A stretch of 64,000 nt of DNA from Trogon surrucura (GCA_020746105.1 CM036617.1:202637971-202701970), one strand, 5' to 3'; shown: positions 35,081 through 48,900, counted from the first letter of the stretch. The notes: generated by a model from the letters alone, not told the origin. Numbers and translations: made by a program.

Positions 35081-35433
35081 ACACCATATAGCAGCATTCC
35101 AGTAATGGAAGGGGGCCTACAGGAAAAACAGGGAGGGGCTATTTACAAAGGCATGTAGAGATAGGATGAGACGTAATGGTTTTAAACTAAAGCAGAGTAG
35201 ATTTAGATCTGATATCAGGTAGAGGTTCTTTACTATGAGGTTGGTGAAACAGGGGAACAGGTTGCCCAGAGAGGTGGGGGAGGCTCCATCCCTGGAGGTA
35301 TTCAAGGTCTGGCTTGATGGGGCTCTGAGTAACTTATCTAGTTAAAGATGGCCCTGTTCACTGCAGGAGGATTCAACTAGATGACTTTTAAAGGTCCCTT
35401 CCAGCCCAACACATTCTATGATTATTCTATGAC
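35081..35433 (+). mobile_element. CR1 LINE 3' fragment, right arm
   Basis: This is the mirror of 7,438-7,790. It ends with CACATTCTATGATTATTCTATG, the degenerate CR1 tail. Confidence 0.85.
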
Positions 35434-35485
35434 TTTATGATTTAACTGCCTGACTGTATGTTCCAGCAGTAAATTTCAATGTCTA

Positions 35486-36998
35486 TCTCTACGGTATTTA
35501 CTCTTACTTGTCCACAAATCCATCTAAGACATATGAAGGACAAAGAAATCTACATATCTTGTTTAATACACATATCCATAAGCTCAACTATCCCTTGTTG
35601 TTAAATGTAAAGTGCCCGTTGCAGAATGAGACAGGTGCCATGGTGACAGAGGATACAGAGAAGGTGAAGTTACTGAATGCCTTCTTTGCTTCAGTCTTTG
35701 CTTCTCAGACCAGCCCTCAGGAGTCCCAGACTTTGGAGGTAACAAAGAAAGTCTTCAGGAGTTGAGGAGGATCAAGTTAGAGATCAATTAACTAAACTGG
35801 ATATTCACAAGTTCATGGGTCCTGATGGGATGTACTCATGAGTGCTGAGGGAGCTGGCATAAGTCATTGCTGGGCCATTCTCCACAATATTTGAAAAGTC
35901 CTGGAGAATATGCAAGGTGCCTGATGACTGGAGGAAAGTCTTCAAAAAGGGCAGGAGGGAAGACCCAGGAAACTACAGATCAGTCAGCCTCATCTCTGTC
36001 CCTGGAAACATGATGGAACAGCTTGTTCTGGGCATCATCTCAAATTATGTGGAAAAAAATAAGGTTCTCAGAAGCAGTCAACATGGATTCAGCAAGGGGG
36101 AGTCATGTCTGACTAATCTGATAGCATTCTACAATTACATGACTGTACATACAGATGAAGGGAGGACGGTGGATGTCATCTATCTTGACTTCAGCGAGGC
36201 TTTCGACATTGTCTCCCACAGCATCCTCATAGACAAGCTTCAGAATTGTGAGTTGGATGAATGGACAGTGAGGTGGACTGAAAATTGGCTAAAGGATAGA
36301 GTTCAGAGGGTTATGATTAATGGCACAGAGTCTAGTTTGAGGTCCATAACAGATGCTATTCCCCATGGGCCAGTACAGGGTCCAATCTTGTTGAATATAT
36401 TCATAAGTGACCTGGATGAAGGGATAAAGTGTACCTTCAGGAAGTTTTCTCATAATACAGAATTAAGAAGGGTAGCTGAAGCTGACACACCATAAGGTTG
36501 TGCTGCCATCCAGTGCAACCTGGACAGGCTGGAGAGTCGGGCAGAGAGAAACCTTATGAGGATAAGTGTAGAGTACTGCACCTAGAGAGGAATAACCCCA
36601 TATATCTGTACAGGTTAGGGGCTGACCTGCTGGAAAGTGACTCTGGGGAAAAAGACCTGGGAGTCATGCTGACCAACAGGATGACCATGAGCCAGAAATA
36701 TGCCCTTGTGAAGAAGATCAGTTGCATCCCCAGGTGTTGAGTGACAGGACAAGAGGTAATGGGCACAAACCTGAACATAAGAAGCTCCATCTAAACATGA
36801 GGAGGAACTTCAGTGGCAGAGCACTGGAACAGGCTACCCAGAGATGTGACGGAGTATCTGTCTCTGTAAACATTCAAAACCCGCCTCGACACCACTCTGT
36901 ACAACCTGCTTTAGGTGAACCTGCTCTGGCAGGGGGATTGGACTAGATGGGCTCCAGAAGTCCCTTCCAAAATCTAATATTCTGTAATTCTGTAATTC
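35486..36998 (+). mobile_element. CR1 LINE, reverse-transcriptase part, right arm
   Basis: This is the mirror of 5,875-7,385 and better preserved in frame. 35,508-35,765 encodes the linker before the reverse transcriptase. 35,917-36,495 (192 codons) runs from DDWRKVFKKGRREDPGNYR through QHGFSKGESCLTNLIAFY, motif A (YLDFSEAFD) and motif B (HGPVQGPILLNIFISDLD) to the degenerate FSHN in place of FADD. 36,498-36,740 encodes the following thumb-side region (RMTMSQKYALVKKISC). The 3' tail is at 36,976-36,998. A stop separates the linker from the palm region. Confidence 0.88.
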
Positions 36999-38318
36999 TG
37001 TGAATGTAAAGAGGAATTTCACTGACCGTCTGATGGACTCATTACATCCCTTTTTTTCCTGACTAGAAGAAATATATTTCTCTGCAGAGTAGTGACATAA
37101 CATTACTACACTACTCACAGTGCTCCAAATTCCTGAACTCTTCAAAGAGACAAATATCAAATTTAGGATTGAGGGACTGGCAAACAGTTAACACTACTGA
37201 GTGTCATTTCTAGAATGAGCTACTAGGTCCTGTTCATGTTCTCAGCTTGTTTGTTTATTTTAATTCTTCTCCTACTTTGACCTGCTGTTATATTTTGTTG
37301 ACTGGTGTTTGTATCAAGCTTTTTTAATTTTTTCTTTACTAGTCGTGTGGAGACTCATGCCTTTACGGCAACTGTGACATCTCAAAGAATAGGAATGCTT
37401 ATTTTTGCTGAGAAATTCAGTAATCACTAATATATAGAGATTTGACCAATATTTTAAAACCAATTTATTTAAAGAACGATGATCGGATTCACTCAGGAGG
37501 ATGCAGGGGGCCTCAGTAATTCTGATAAAAGCTTAAATAAGTCCTCAGGTTGTACGATGATATAATGTCCATTGGGAATCCAAAGCACCTGGGAAACCAT
37601 ACTCTACTCTCTTCAGGAGATCCAAACTCTAGATGTTAATTTTTAGATGGCCAGTACTCTAAGGTTTCCTTTAGTGGCAATATAAATATTTCTTATACAT
37701 ATCACCATAGAAATGAAATTATTCACTTCACTAGATTTTTCTCTGAAATAAATACTTCAGAAAGTGGTTTAATATAATTTGATATTGAGAGGTTTTTTTA
37801 TGTTATTTTTTTAAGCTTAGTACATATCTACCATTTAGTACTAGCTTTTGGTGAACTGTGTTTGACTCTGGCCTTGATTTTATTATTCCTTATTAGAGTT
37901 TCACATTCTCATTTGAACTATGTCAGAAAGAAAGCTGAATTGTAGGCACCACACAAAATAGACACAATCTCAGACGCTGCTCTGCAAAGGGGCTAATACA
38001 CTTTGGATTGCTGAATATAGAGAGTAATGGTCACTAACAATAATGAACACAATAATGACCTAAATACACAATGTATATTGATCAAATCACATGTTACACA
38101 TTCGAAGAAAATAGCTGTTTCATTTACCTTTTGGCTTCTGCCTTTTTCTTGCAACCAAGAAGAAAACTGAGGAGAGGAAAATAAGGTAGCCAAATTGCTT
38201 CATGAGAAAATACAAACGTGCTAATGGTCTTACTGAATACAAATTTACTACCAGATCTAGAAGTCAGTATAATATTTATATTATATATATTTTTATATAT
38301 TGTATATAATATTATATA
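36999..38318. other. Non-coding stretch, right arm
   Basis: This is the mirror of 4,564-5,874. The AT-dinucleotide patch next to the transposon (38,270-38,320) is longer here than in the left arm. Confidence 0.6.
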
Positions 38319-38320
38319 TA

Positions 38321-39796
38321 CAATTGCAAGAAAAAGTATGTGAACCTTTTGGAATTTCATGACGTTCTGCATTAACTTATCATAAAATGTGATCTAACCA
38401 CCATCTAAGTCAAGAGTATTGACAAATATAATGTACCTAAAATAATAATACAAAACCAATTCTGATCCTCCGTGTCTTTATCGAACACACTCATTCAACA
38501 TTCAAAATGCTAGCGGAAAAAGTAAATGAACCCTTGGAATCAATAACTGATTGACCCTCCTTGGCAGCAATAACCTTAACCAGGCACTTCCTGTAGCTGT
38601 GGATCAGACCTGCACATCGTTCGGGAGGAATTTTAACCCATTCCTCCCAGCAGAACTGCTTTATCTCTCTCATATTCTTTGGATGTCTCATGTGGGGCTC
38701 TCTTCAAGTCATTCCATAGCATCTCTATTGGGTTGAGGTCTGGGCTCTGACCTGGCCACTGCAAAAGGTGGAATTTGTTTTTCTGAAGCCATACTGTTGT
38801 GGACTTGTTCCCATGTTTTGCGTCATTGTCCTGCTGTGTCACCCAAATCTGCAGAGTTTCAGCTGATGTACAGACATTCTCACGTTATCCTGATGAATTT
38901 TTTGATACACTTGGGAATTCATCTTCCCCTCAATGACTGCAAGCTGGCCAGGCCCTGATGCAACAAAGCAGGCCCAAATCATGATGTTTCCTCCAGCATA
39001 ATTAATTGGTGGGATGTTGTTTTCATGACGATATGCAGTGCCCTTTTTACGTTAGATGTAGTGCTGCGTGTTCTTTCCAAATAGTTCAATCTTTTTTCAT
39101 CAGTCCACAAAACATTTTGCCAGTACCACTGTGGAGTGTAAATGCGGTCTTTCGCAAACTTCAGGCATGCAGCAATGTTCTTTGTAGTAATCACCGGCTT
39201 CTGTCATGGTGTCCTCCTATATACAGCCTGCTTGTTCAATCTTTTACGTACTGCAGACCCATGAACACAGATGTTAGCAGTTTCAATGACGCCTTCAACT
39301 CTTTGGCTGTCAATTAGACTTGTCTCTTTACCTCATTGATAAGTCTTCATTGTGCTCTTGGGGTCATTTTCACTGGGAGCCCGCTTTTTGGTAGAGAAGC
39401 CACAAAAGTGTCTTCATTTGTAGATTGCCTAACTGTAAACTTGTATATCTTGTGCAGAGGAAACTCAAAAAGCTCGAGTGTTTTTTATCAGTCAATGTAG
39501 CTCTAGTTCACACCTCTAAACTCATTTTCTTAACAAGACTCCAGGTTAATCTGACTCCGATTAGCTTTTTTGAGGTCAACTCAAGGGTTCACTTACTTCT
39601 TCCAGCAGCATTTTGAATGTTGAATGAATGTGTTCAATAAAGACACGGAGGATCAGAATTGGTTTTGTGTTATTATTTTAGACACATTATACTTGGCCAT
39701 ACTCTTAACTTAGGTGAAAGTTAGATCTCATTTTATGACAAATTAGTGCAGAACATCATGAAATTCCAAAAAGTTCCATGCTTTTTCTTGCAACTG
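38321..39796 (-). mobile_element. Tc1-like DNA transposon, right-arm copy
   Basis: This is the mirror of 3,090-4,561 (1,476 bp here), flanked by TA at both ends. It shows the same IR/DR ends. The transposase fragments carrying the DD34E residues are on the minus strand at 38,979-39,194 and 38,633-38,842, with the last piece at 38,491-38,691. The same stops break it, so the decay preceded the arm duplication or has been homogenised since. Confidence 0.9.
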
Positions 39797-39798
39797 TA

Positions 39799-42700
39799 TA
39801 TTATATAAAGTGTTTTATGTATTTTATTATATTAAATATAACATATTTTTCTTCTTTCAAGCAAAGTAACCACTAACAGTTCATTCATGGATTACATTCT
39901 CTGAGCCCTTACACATTTATCAAAAGAGCGGAACATTTTCATTGAAGTGTAGAATACAAGGACTTTAAAGTCATACAAGCATATTTTTTACTATTATTTT
40001 TTCTCTCAGCTTTTTTTTTCCCCCGGTATTTAAACACTCTAATGATTATTTACCCTCCTTCAAGAAAAAAGTTCCAAAGACCAGCATACCCAGTAGAGTT
40101 CTTTCTGCATCCATTCAAGACCTTGGCATACTTCCCTGTGCTCTTCTAGCCTCAACCCTAAGGGCAGCCAAAGGCAAAAGTATTTTCAGCAGACTAAGAA
40201 ACACTGCAAGCTTCAGGGATTTCTGGATGACAGATTTTAAAATGTAACTAAAGTAGAGATGTGATTAAAAATAACAAGAGCTAAAGCATGTATCTGAATT
40301 GTAAAGGAAACTGTGCACATTTGACTTTCCTACATCATAACTGATGACTGAATCATTTCTAAATTATTCACAAAAGTTAAAAAGTAGGATCAATCTATTA
40401 TGCCATTTGTTTCATGTCCCTAATAATACAATAAAATCTCTGCAGTACATTTTGCCATCACTTTTTGCAGTCAGGATTCGGATGATTTGAATCCTTGCTG
40501 TGTATAAGGAGCTGATGCTAAATGTCTGTGCACCTCTTGGGTGTTAAAGATTTTAGTTTCTTAAATTCTGAAGAAAATTTGATGATTTTGTCATTCCTAA
40601 AGAAGAGTGTATAATCATAACAAAAGTAGCAACTGCTTCTATAGCTAGCTCAGCCTAATTAGCAAAGCTGCTTTTAGATGGATCATGGCGTTAAAGTCAT
40701 GTAAAGTAGTGAATTGCCTCCACTGAAACTTATGGGGACATTTCTGAAATTAAGAATTAACTCCGTGTAAAGGACTATAGTTACAAAGTTGGAACCTATT
40801 TTGCACAAACACCTAAGTCCATCTGAGTAATGGTTCATACATCAGCAGTTGAGCCCCTCATTTTGAGAGTAAGTGTGATGACTGAACAAGTTATGTGCAA
40901 ATTTGTAACAAATTTGCTTATTCTGGTCAAAATCAGTGTCAGATATTAAAAATTGAGGAATGATATTGTGAACATAAAAAAAAAAACCTGTTTGCATTTT
41001 TTTCAGAGCTCTCTATTTCCTATATTTATACATGAAGACCTTAACCCTTTTTAGCAAATCTTCTACCCAGGATTAGATTTGGAGAGTCTTTACCTTTCTT
41101 GGGTTAAAAAGCTTTGCCACATCAACTCACAAATTGGTTTCACATCTCACTTTACCTCCAAAATTACCTGATTAGTTAAGAATAAACCATGCTTCTAAAC
41201 ATTGTCTTCTCCTTCAAGCCTAAGTGTTTGTTGTTTTTTTTTTTTTTTTAAACTTGAAAGTATAATGGCTTTTCATTACCAATTTCTTGCATCCAAGTAA
41301 CACAGAGCAGGTTACTTGAATTCCCACCAGACATCTCCATTTAAAAAAGCATTAGTGATTAAAGGAACACACGGTAAATTCAGAAATGAGAATATATCTT
41401 TAATATAACTAAAGACTTAACATATTAACCAAAGGATTATTGCTGCTCCACTTACAATGATGCTAACAACTATAGTTCAAATTATATGCAGTTACAATGA
41501 CAAGCATCTTTTTCTCGTGTCTTGCTCATCTACTCACTGTCCCTCTGAGTCCTATAAAGGGACTTCAAGTTAGGTGCAGAAGGCTGGGGATTGTGGCAGG
41601 AATTCTCAGTCTGTTGAGACTCTGATGTTGATCTTGCGATTTCCTCCTCTTCCCCCTAGGACTTGCTTGAGAACATTTTTATATTTACTGATGCACTTTA
41701 CACCTTGCTCATTTTTATTGTCTGCAAGTCTACATGGACCTGAATTTGTTATCTGTGGTGTGTTTCACTTACACTGGATACTTGCTTTTTCTTTTGTTGC
41801 TCCCTAAATTGTCTTTTACCTATCTCTCCTCAAGGTGTTCCTATGATAAGAGCTCACTGATCACTGGTAAGTTGTTTGTAGTTTTGAAGCCTCCTGTACC
41901 ATCCTCTGCCTGTATTTTCAAGGTACTTAAAAACAGGTATTGTGTCACCAGGTAATTTCATCTCATCTCCAGCAGCCACTGCAGAAGGGTAAACAGTCAT
42001 TTACAACTTGTATCATATCTGCCAGAGTTAGTGTGTCTGAAATGGAACTGTAGGTTTAAGTTTAGGCAACCGACTCTCTTCTGAGGTTCCTACAACTTTT
42101 GTAGAAATATATCGCTGAATCAAACTGAAAAGAAAAATGTAGTATCTCCCTAAAGGATGAAAAGCTCAATGATCATCTGTCCATTTGACCTGTTTGTTAG
42201 TCTAGTCAATCACCACACACATGGGGCAGAATCAGCTAAAATAGATGTTGGCTTCATAGAAAGGAGATGAAAATACAGAAGAGATAAGGATGCTGAGAAG
42301 GAAGGGCAGAGAAGGTAAATGAAGAGGAAATGAATGCAGCACAGGAAGAAGAAGAGAGAAAACTTGGGACTGTAGGGTGGTACTGCAAGAACTGACTTAT
42401 GGGTGCTACAGTAAAATGATATTGACACATGCAACAAAAAGTTAGAGAAAAACAGGCTTAATTAGTTCTGCTACTAATTAAACACTTGTCATAAAGTATT
42501 TTAAAATGATGTTGTGTGGAGATTTCTTTTTTTTCTGGAATTCTTGGTTAATCTTAATGTGATTTATGTAATAACACGGTTTGCCTTGCACATGTCAGAA
42601 TAATAACTGTGGTCCCTGCCTTATCCCCTGACAGCCTTGAAGGATATTTTGCTCCTACATCTAATCACACCGATACTTTGGAATTAGACCTGTTTCTTCA

Positions 42701-42903
42701 AATCAGTCCTGTCCCCTCAGATCCTCATTCCTTTTCCTTTCATCAGTTAAGCTGTCCAGGTCTCACATTTTCCCAGCTTTACCACCTACATCACAGATTT
42801 CACTTTCATATGTAGGTCCTACTTCAACCACTTTTACATCAGCTGTGACAGATTCACTTCTGTTCCGCACCAAGTTTTCCACCTTATCTCATACAATCAG
42901 AGG
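39799..42903. other. Non-coding stretch, outer right arm
   Basis: This is the mirror of 1-3,087; nothing is recognised. Left-arm losses are easy to see here, for example GGGG at 42,715-42,718 against GGG in the left arm. Confidence 0.6.
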
Positions 42904-44864
42904 TAGAAGGAGTGAACATTTATAATATGACCTTCATCTCTGATGCAGAATGAAAGGAGGAGGAAATAATTTCAAAGTCTTTTGATCACCTTTCCCTCTT
43001 CCTAAGAAGAGTTACAAGGATGGAGAAGAAATAAGCAGAAGGAGGAGATACCCTCGCATTAAAAGTACAAAGAAAGAATCTACCCTGATAATGAAGTTCT
43101 TTCTGTATGTCCTTTCTCATCTAAATTAGGAAACTAAACTTTATTGTTTATACCATCCAAGGATGTTAGTGAAAAAGTCTTTTTCTCATTAAGAAAACTT
43201 ACAAGACTAGAGAAATTTCCTATGTCACTAGAAAATTAATTTCAGATAAAATCTTATTATTAAAATTTGAATGTTGTTGATTAGAAGCATCGTCATGATT
43301 GGCCATCTATATCATAAGTAGATTTCTTTCTTATTTCATTTTATGCACTAGGCAACATTGACTTGTAGGTTCAGCTGTTCTTATAATTTCTCTAAGCCTC
43401 CAATCTCAACCAGGTAATTTTAAAATATGCTATGTTACCCCGCAAGACACTAAAGACTTTCTGACACAAATGACTGCAACAGTTGTAATTCACATATTTT
43501 GGCTTTGGATTTTGTTTTTGTTTTTTTAAGCAGGTCTCTGGACATCTCTATAATATTTTGTATGTTAAGTTTGTGAGTCTTGTAGATGAATACATTTGTG
43601 TACAGATTAAGATTCCTATCCATCAGGGAATTAGAAATTGTGATGGGAGTGGTGATAAGAAGACCAAAACAGCAGGTCCATGGACCTGATGCTGTATTGT
43701 TAGCAATGATGGTTACAGTCTTTGGTGATGCTTAGTCCCTGAAGCCAAAGTGAGCAGGTCTGCAGACTCTTTGATAAAGAAGTCAGGACTATGAAGTTGA
43801 ATTGTTGTCTTTTTCCATCATCCTTACTTATGCCAGATGCATTTATATTATGCAACCCTCCACCCAAAAGGGGGTTCTCATTTGCTCTTCACAATTCTTA
43901 TGTATATTTTTTCCCATTCATCCCTGTGGATTTGCCAAACAGTCCCTTGTGATTACCTTGTTCTTTTCTCTCTAACTTGAAAGCTTCCTAGAAGCAACAA
44001 CACAAGTATTTGTTTGCCCCCTAGGATGTCACACTGCACACATATTTGTGCAAAATGTCTATACTTTTTTTTTTTGGCTATGCCATCACAGTATTGCAAA
44101 GTACATATATAGTGCTGTTGGTCCCATCAATGTAGTACACTTACAATTGGGTTTGAGTCAAAACAATATTAATTATATTCTGATAATTTTTATCCTCTAA
44201 GTGTCACAGTTACAGTTATTGCAAGCATAGTTACAAACTTTGAGACCTATGAATTTCTCGGAGTACAAATACTTTATATAATACCTTGGTCAAGTAAAAG
44301 AAAAAAAAAATATTAAAAAAAAAAATTTAGAAAACTGCAATGCAAAAACCAGAGCAAGTGTAAGTATAAACATAGGGAAAGAGAAGGAAAGGAAAATAAC
44401 AAGCAATTGAAATCTGAGCAAATGTGGGAGGGGAAACCTATGCAATTTAATGGACGTATCCACTACACATCTACCAGAGATAACAAATGTCAGAGCTTGT
44501 GCAACTTTTGAGCAGCACATCTTTGGGAGGCTAGTCTGACTTATGATCAACAAATTAAAACCAAGATTTTTCTTCATTTGTTTGCTTTCGCAGTATTCAA
44601 CCATCTGCGATTTAATATACATTAGAATCTATCTCAATCTTCTTGTCTACAGAAGTTGATCATTCTTGCATATTAAGGTATCAAAATGATGTAACTGAAG
44701 ACCTGTGGCCAACACAAACCGGAAGAAAAGTTGCCACATCAGTCTACAGCAGAGTTCAAATTCTCATTCCCACAGGAGCTCCTGTATGTTGCATTGTGCT
44801 CTACATGCAAAGGCTGAACGTCGTCTTGCATAGCTGAAGATATCTCCAGCGTACCTCGTTTAGT
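42904..44864. other. Non-coding stretch beyond the visible mirror
   Basis: The sequence is AT-rich with no gene recognised. Its partner, if any, would lie left of the window. Confidence 0.55.
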
Positions 44865-44945
44865 GATGTTGATAGGTCTAGGACAAAGGTTGGACTCAGT
44901 GATCTTGATGGTCTCTTCCAGCTGAAACTGTATTATGCTTCTAAG
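44865..44945 (+). mobile_element. CR1 3' tail fragment
   Basis: A short CR1 end: AAGGTTGGACTCAGTGATCT, then GATGGTCTCTTCCAGCTGAA, with an eroded tail (TATTATGCTTCT). Confidence 0.75.
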
Positions 44946-45064
44946 ATAGACTTCTCTGACTGGGTTAATTGAATTAGTTTTTTTTTAGCTGGTATGTTTT
45001 GTTCACAGAGAAAGAGATGTTTTTACGATGTCATTCCACTATGAGGTATACTCTATTTGCTTAG

Positions 45065-45900
45065 AAAAGATTTTAATACCATCAGGTCCAACCACTGACC
45101 CAGCACTAACATGTCAGGTGCCAAACCATGTCCCTAATCATGACATCTACTTGTCTTTTATCATGACACCTAGTTGTCTTTTAAACACTGTCAGGGATGG
45201 TGACATAACTAACTCCCTGGGCAACCTCTACCAATGTTTGACAACCCTTTCCATGAAGAAGTTCCTCCTAATATTCAATCTAAACCTCCCTTGGAGAAAC
45301 GTGGGGCCGTTTCCTCTTGTAATATAACTAACTGTTAGGGATAAGAGACTGACCCCTACCTTGCTACAATTTCCTTTCAGGTAGTGATAAGGTCTCCCCT
45401 TAGTCTCCTCTTCTCCAGGCTAAACAGACTCATATCGCTCAGCTGCTCCTCATAAGACTTGCTCTCCAGATCCTTCACCAGATTCGTTGCCCTTCTCTGG
45501 ACATGATCCAGCACCTCAAAGTCTTTCTTGTAGAACACAGGATTCAAGGTACAGTCTCATCAGTGCCTAGTACAGGGGGACAACGACTTCACTTCTCCTG
45601 CTGGCCACACTATTCCTGATAGAGGACAGGATGCTGTTGGTTTTCTTGGCCACCAGGGCACAATGCTGGCTCATGTTCAGCTGGCTGTCAGCCAACACCC
45701 CCAGGTTCTTCTCTGCTGGGCAGCTTTCCGGCAACTCACCCCCAAGCCTGTAGCACTGCCTAGGGTTGTTGTGACTGAAGAGCAGGACCTGGCACTTGAC
45801 CTTGTTAACTTCATCCAATTGGTCTAGGTCCATTGTTCGAACATGTCCAGAACCCTCTGCAGAGCCTTCCTACCCTTGACTAAAAATCCAGAGCCATTAA
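45065..45900 (-). mobile_element. CR1 LINE 3' part
   Basis: A minus-strand CR1 copy of a subtype different from the palindrome copies. The frame 45,567-45,833 has [20 protein letters not shown] and [18 protein letters not shown], the ORF2 C-terminal region. The remaining 3' part is out of frame (blocks matching the translation around [12 protein letters not shown] at about 45,400-45,430). No clean 8-bp tail remains at the 3' end. It is 5'-truncated. Confidence 0.82.
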
Positions 45901-48900
45901 AATCAGTAGGACATCTTGCATGGCATCAATTCTGACCCTGTATTCCTTGACTTCAGAACCAGAAAAAAAGACGGATATGTTTCTTTCCAGGGCAAGTAAC
46001 TGTACAGGGGCTAGTTGACTCTTTTGTGCTTTCTAATTAAGTCAAAGCCAAATGTAGTACTGTCTTCCCTCTTTCAGATCAGCTTGATAAACTACATTTG
46101 CGTGCATTGCATATCTTGCCATTTAGAAACAGGTGTTACTAAAATAGCATCAGGCTATAATTTATGTCTATTTTAAAGTTTAACCTCTATCTAAATTTAT
46201 CTCATATTTCATCTTTCCTGTGAAAATGTATCTGAGTTTAATAGTGTAGGGTATAATGCCGTTAAAATGCTGTCGTTGCATTTTTCCTAAATGCTACTTG
46301 GAAAGATTCCCATTAATTTCAGATGATTTGGTTCAGGTCCTTTATAAAGGAAAAACATTGTGTTTTAAGCATTCTATGGTGCCAGTTACAATATTTCCAC
46401 ATAAAAAATAAGTTTCAATTTAATTTTGAATTCGGCATATCACATAAAGGTACAGTAAACATAAAAAATACACAGAGATTTATACAAATTGGGAATCCTT
46501 TTTAAGTCAATATGCCAAGAATAAGTAATAGGAGATGGTTATATAAATTACATCAATATGAAAGTTGATGTGACTTAAAGTAAGAAGTAAAAATAGATGT
46601 CTGAGATAACAGTGATTGAAAAGTTGATGTAAAACTGATGTGATTTAAGCCCAGAAATTGAAGCAGACCGGGAAAATAAAGCAATTCAAAAAGCTGATGC
46701 AGTTCTAAGTGAACAATGGAAATGGTGAGCTCAAATAAGATAGATGTAAAACCTGAAGATTTAAAATATGAAGCACAGAGATAGAATAGATGCAACTGAA
46801 AAATTTCTCTGATTTAAAGAGAAAACTGGAACCAAGGAGTAGACTTAGCAAAGTAAACAAAAAAAAACCACAAACAAAAAATATATAGTTTGAAGAAAGA
46901 AATAGAAGTAGTTGAATTATGACTGATAAATTTCAAGGAGGAAGACACAATATTAGATCACTTGCTATGTCCTTGTTGATGTCCAGGAAAAATCCTGCAT
47001 TAAATCTATGCCAACTCCCAAATCAAAATGCCAAGTATTTTTTACAAGAATTTTCTTGGGTTGCATTAAGTTTTTGAATGGAATTATATTTTAGACTTGA
47101 AGTTTTCTGTGGAGCCTTTTATGGCTGTGCTTTGTGATCCTGCAGCTTTAAAACCTAAGACTTTTGCTTGGTCATCTGACTCTTTTTGTGACAATCATGG
47201 CTTTCATACTTACCTTCTGGTCCATGCTTACCTGTGTTTCTCAGCATTCAAAGGTTTTAGAATGTTATGAAACAATGTAGAAACATGCTGGTTTTGGGTT
47301 GTTTTTTTTTGTAGTCAGGGGTTTTCAAAGACCCTGAGTGATACCTTCTTGTGTTTAGAAAACAGGGATATGAATCACCAGTGAATACAACCTTGGTAGA
47401 GAAAGTTCCATGCTTCTGGAAAAGACACTTTATATTTCTTCACCTTTATAAAATTATTATATAAACATTTCTTTGTCTGGGGGCTCTTTCAGTGAATAAC
47501 TGAAGCTGTGGGTGTTCAGACCATTATTCATGCCAGCTTTTTGACACAGGAAAAGTCAAGAATGATGCTGGTGCCATGAGAAGAGCGTAAATTCAGGGAG
47601 TGATCAAGGAGAATCTGGGAGTCACTACGCTGGTGCTGGGCAGTAGGTAACTTTAAGTATGAAGTATGAATCCCATTATTCTATCAAACCTTACAATACC
47701 TGAGCAAGGACAATGAGGGTACACTGGAAGTCAACCTATTACTGTTAGAAGTACATGTATTGACATTCTATTTTGTCTGCGGTAATGTAAGAGGTTTTGG
47801 ACTGAAGTACTGGTCTATAGTTTTCTCTCTTAATTTGCTGCATACTGCATATATCAGCTGATCAAGAAGTTAATCTCTGAAATTTTTCGTTCCATCTGAG
47901 TTTTAGAGTTTATTGGAGCTACCAGTGCAGGTCTGACCTAGTTGATATTTGAGATTTTGGTTATTTTTCTACTGAATACAAACATGACTCTGATCTTGAT
48001 ACGTTTTTATCTCACAAATAAGCTGTATCATCATTAAGAGTGCAAATTAGTAACGGGTACCATGTCGGTAAGGGTGAACCAAGTACTCACACAAGGCACA
48101 TCATTAAATGCAATTCATTTTTCTTCTCTGTTCTACTATCAAGTGGAGATACAGTGAATCTCTTAGGCTGTCCCATTCCCTGTTGCACTTCACAGCACAA
48201 GTTTCTGTATCTTTCCATGGAGAATGAAACCTAGGGATAAAGATTCATAATTAATTTTCTTTAGCCTTGAAGCTGACTTAATTTTAGGGACAAAAAAGTA
48301 TTTTCCACATATCCATTTATTTGTTCTTTCTTATGAAAAAGATTATGAAGACAAAGCTGTTGAGGCATTTGGATGGATTCTATAAACCAGTGTTGTCAAA
48401 TGAGTAATTTACTAATGTAGCTAATGGTCCATGTGATAACTTCTTGTAAATCCAAACTTCTAGCTCTTCTCATGCAAACACTGCTGCATACCATTAAGTA
48501 TGTAAATTATCCCATTAACTTAGTGGGGCTGCAGCCACATTTCAAATTCAGCAATATATAGAACTGTTTGTAGCAATGGGATCAAATAAGTGAAGAGTAC
48601 CTTTCTCATTAGTAGAGTCTCCATGAACACAGATACAGTATTACTAAATCAAAATTTAAATTCTATTTGTCCTTGGTCCATTTTTGGTACTGCTTTGAAG
48701 ATGTTGAAGTAGTAAGATGATGATTAGCTTTTGATATTCATCCAAGCATAAGTTAAGATTCATGACTAGGGCAGGGGAGAAAAGATTTAATTAGCATCCA
48801 ATCTGCTTACTTGCAGATAAATTTTTGTTGCTAGTACTTTTTGATGGCACTGTGCCTGTCATTAGTTTCTTCTTAAAATCCAGATATCTAAGGAAAAACA

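Larger units (their letters stand above)
21419..42903 (-). repeat. Right arm of giant palindrome
   Basis: This is the reverse-complement copy of 1-21,402, with the same order of elements inverted: quiet DNA, LTR-like module, CR1 copies, retroviral env and LTR, CR1 copies, Tc1-like element. At every landmark compared it is equal to or longer than the left arm. Several reading frames broken in the left arm are open here, for example the 117-codon CR1 frame at 26,160-26,513 and the 192-codon CR1 frame at 35,917-36,495. That makes it the better preserved or better sequenced copy. The mirror is lost from view at 42,903 only because the window begins at the partner base. Confidence 0.97.

Noticed and set aside
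46550-46800. Recurring GTTGATGT / GATGTGA-type strings as a tandem repeat
   Set aside because: The units are short, irregularly spaced and degenerate; there is no consistent period.
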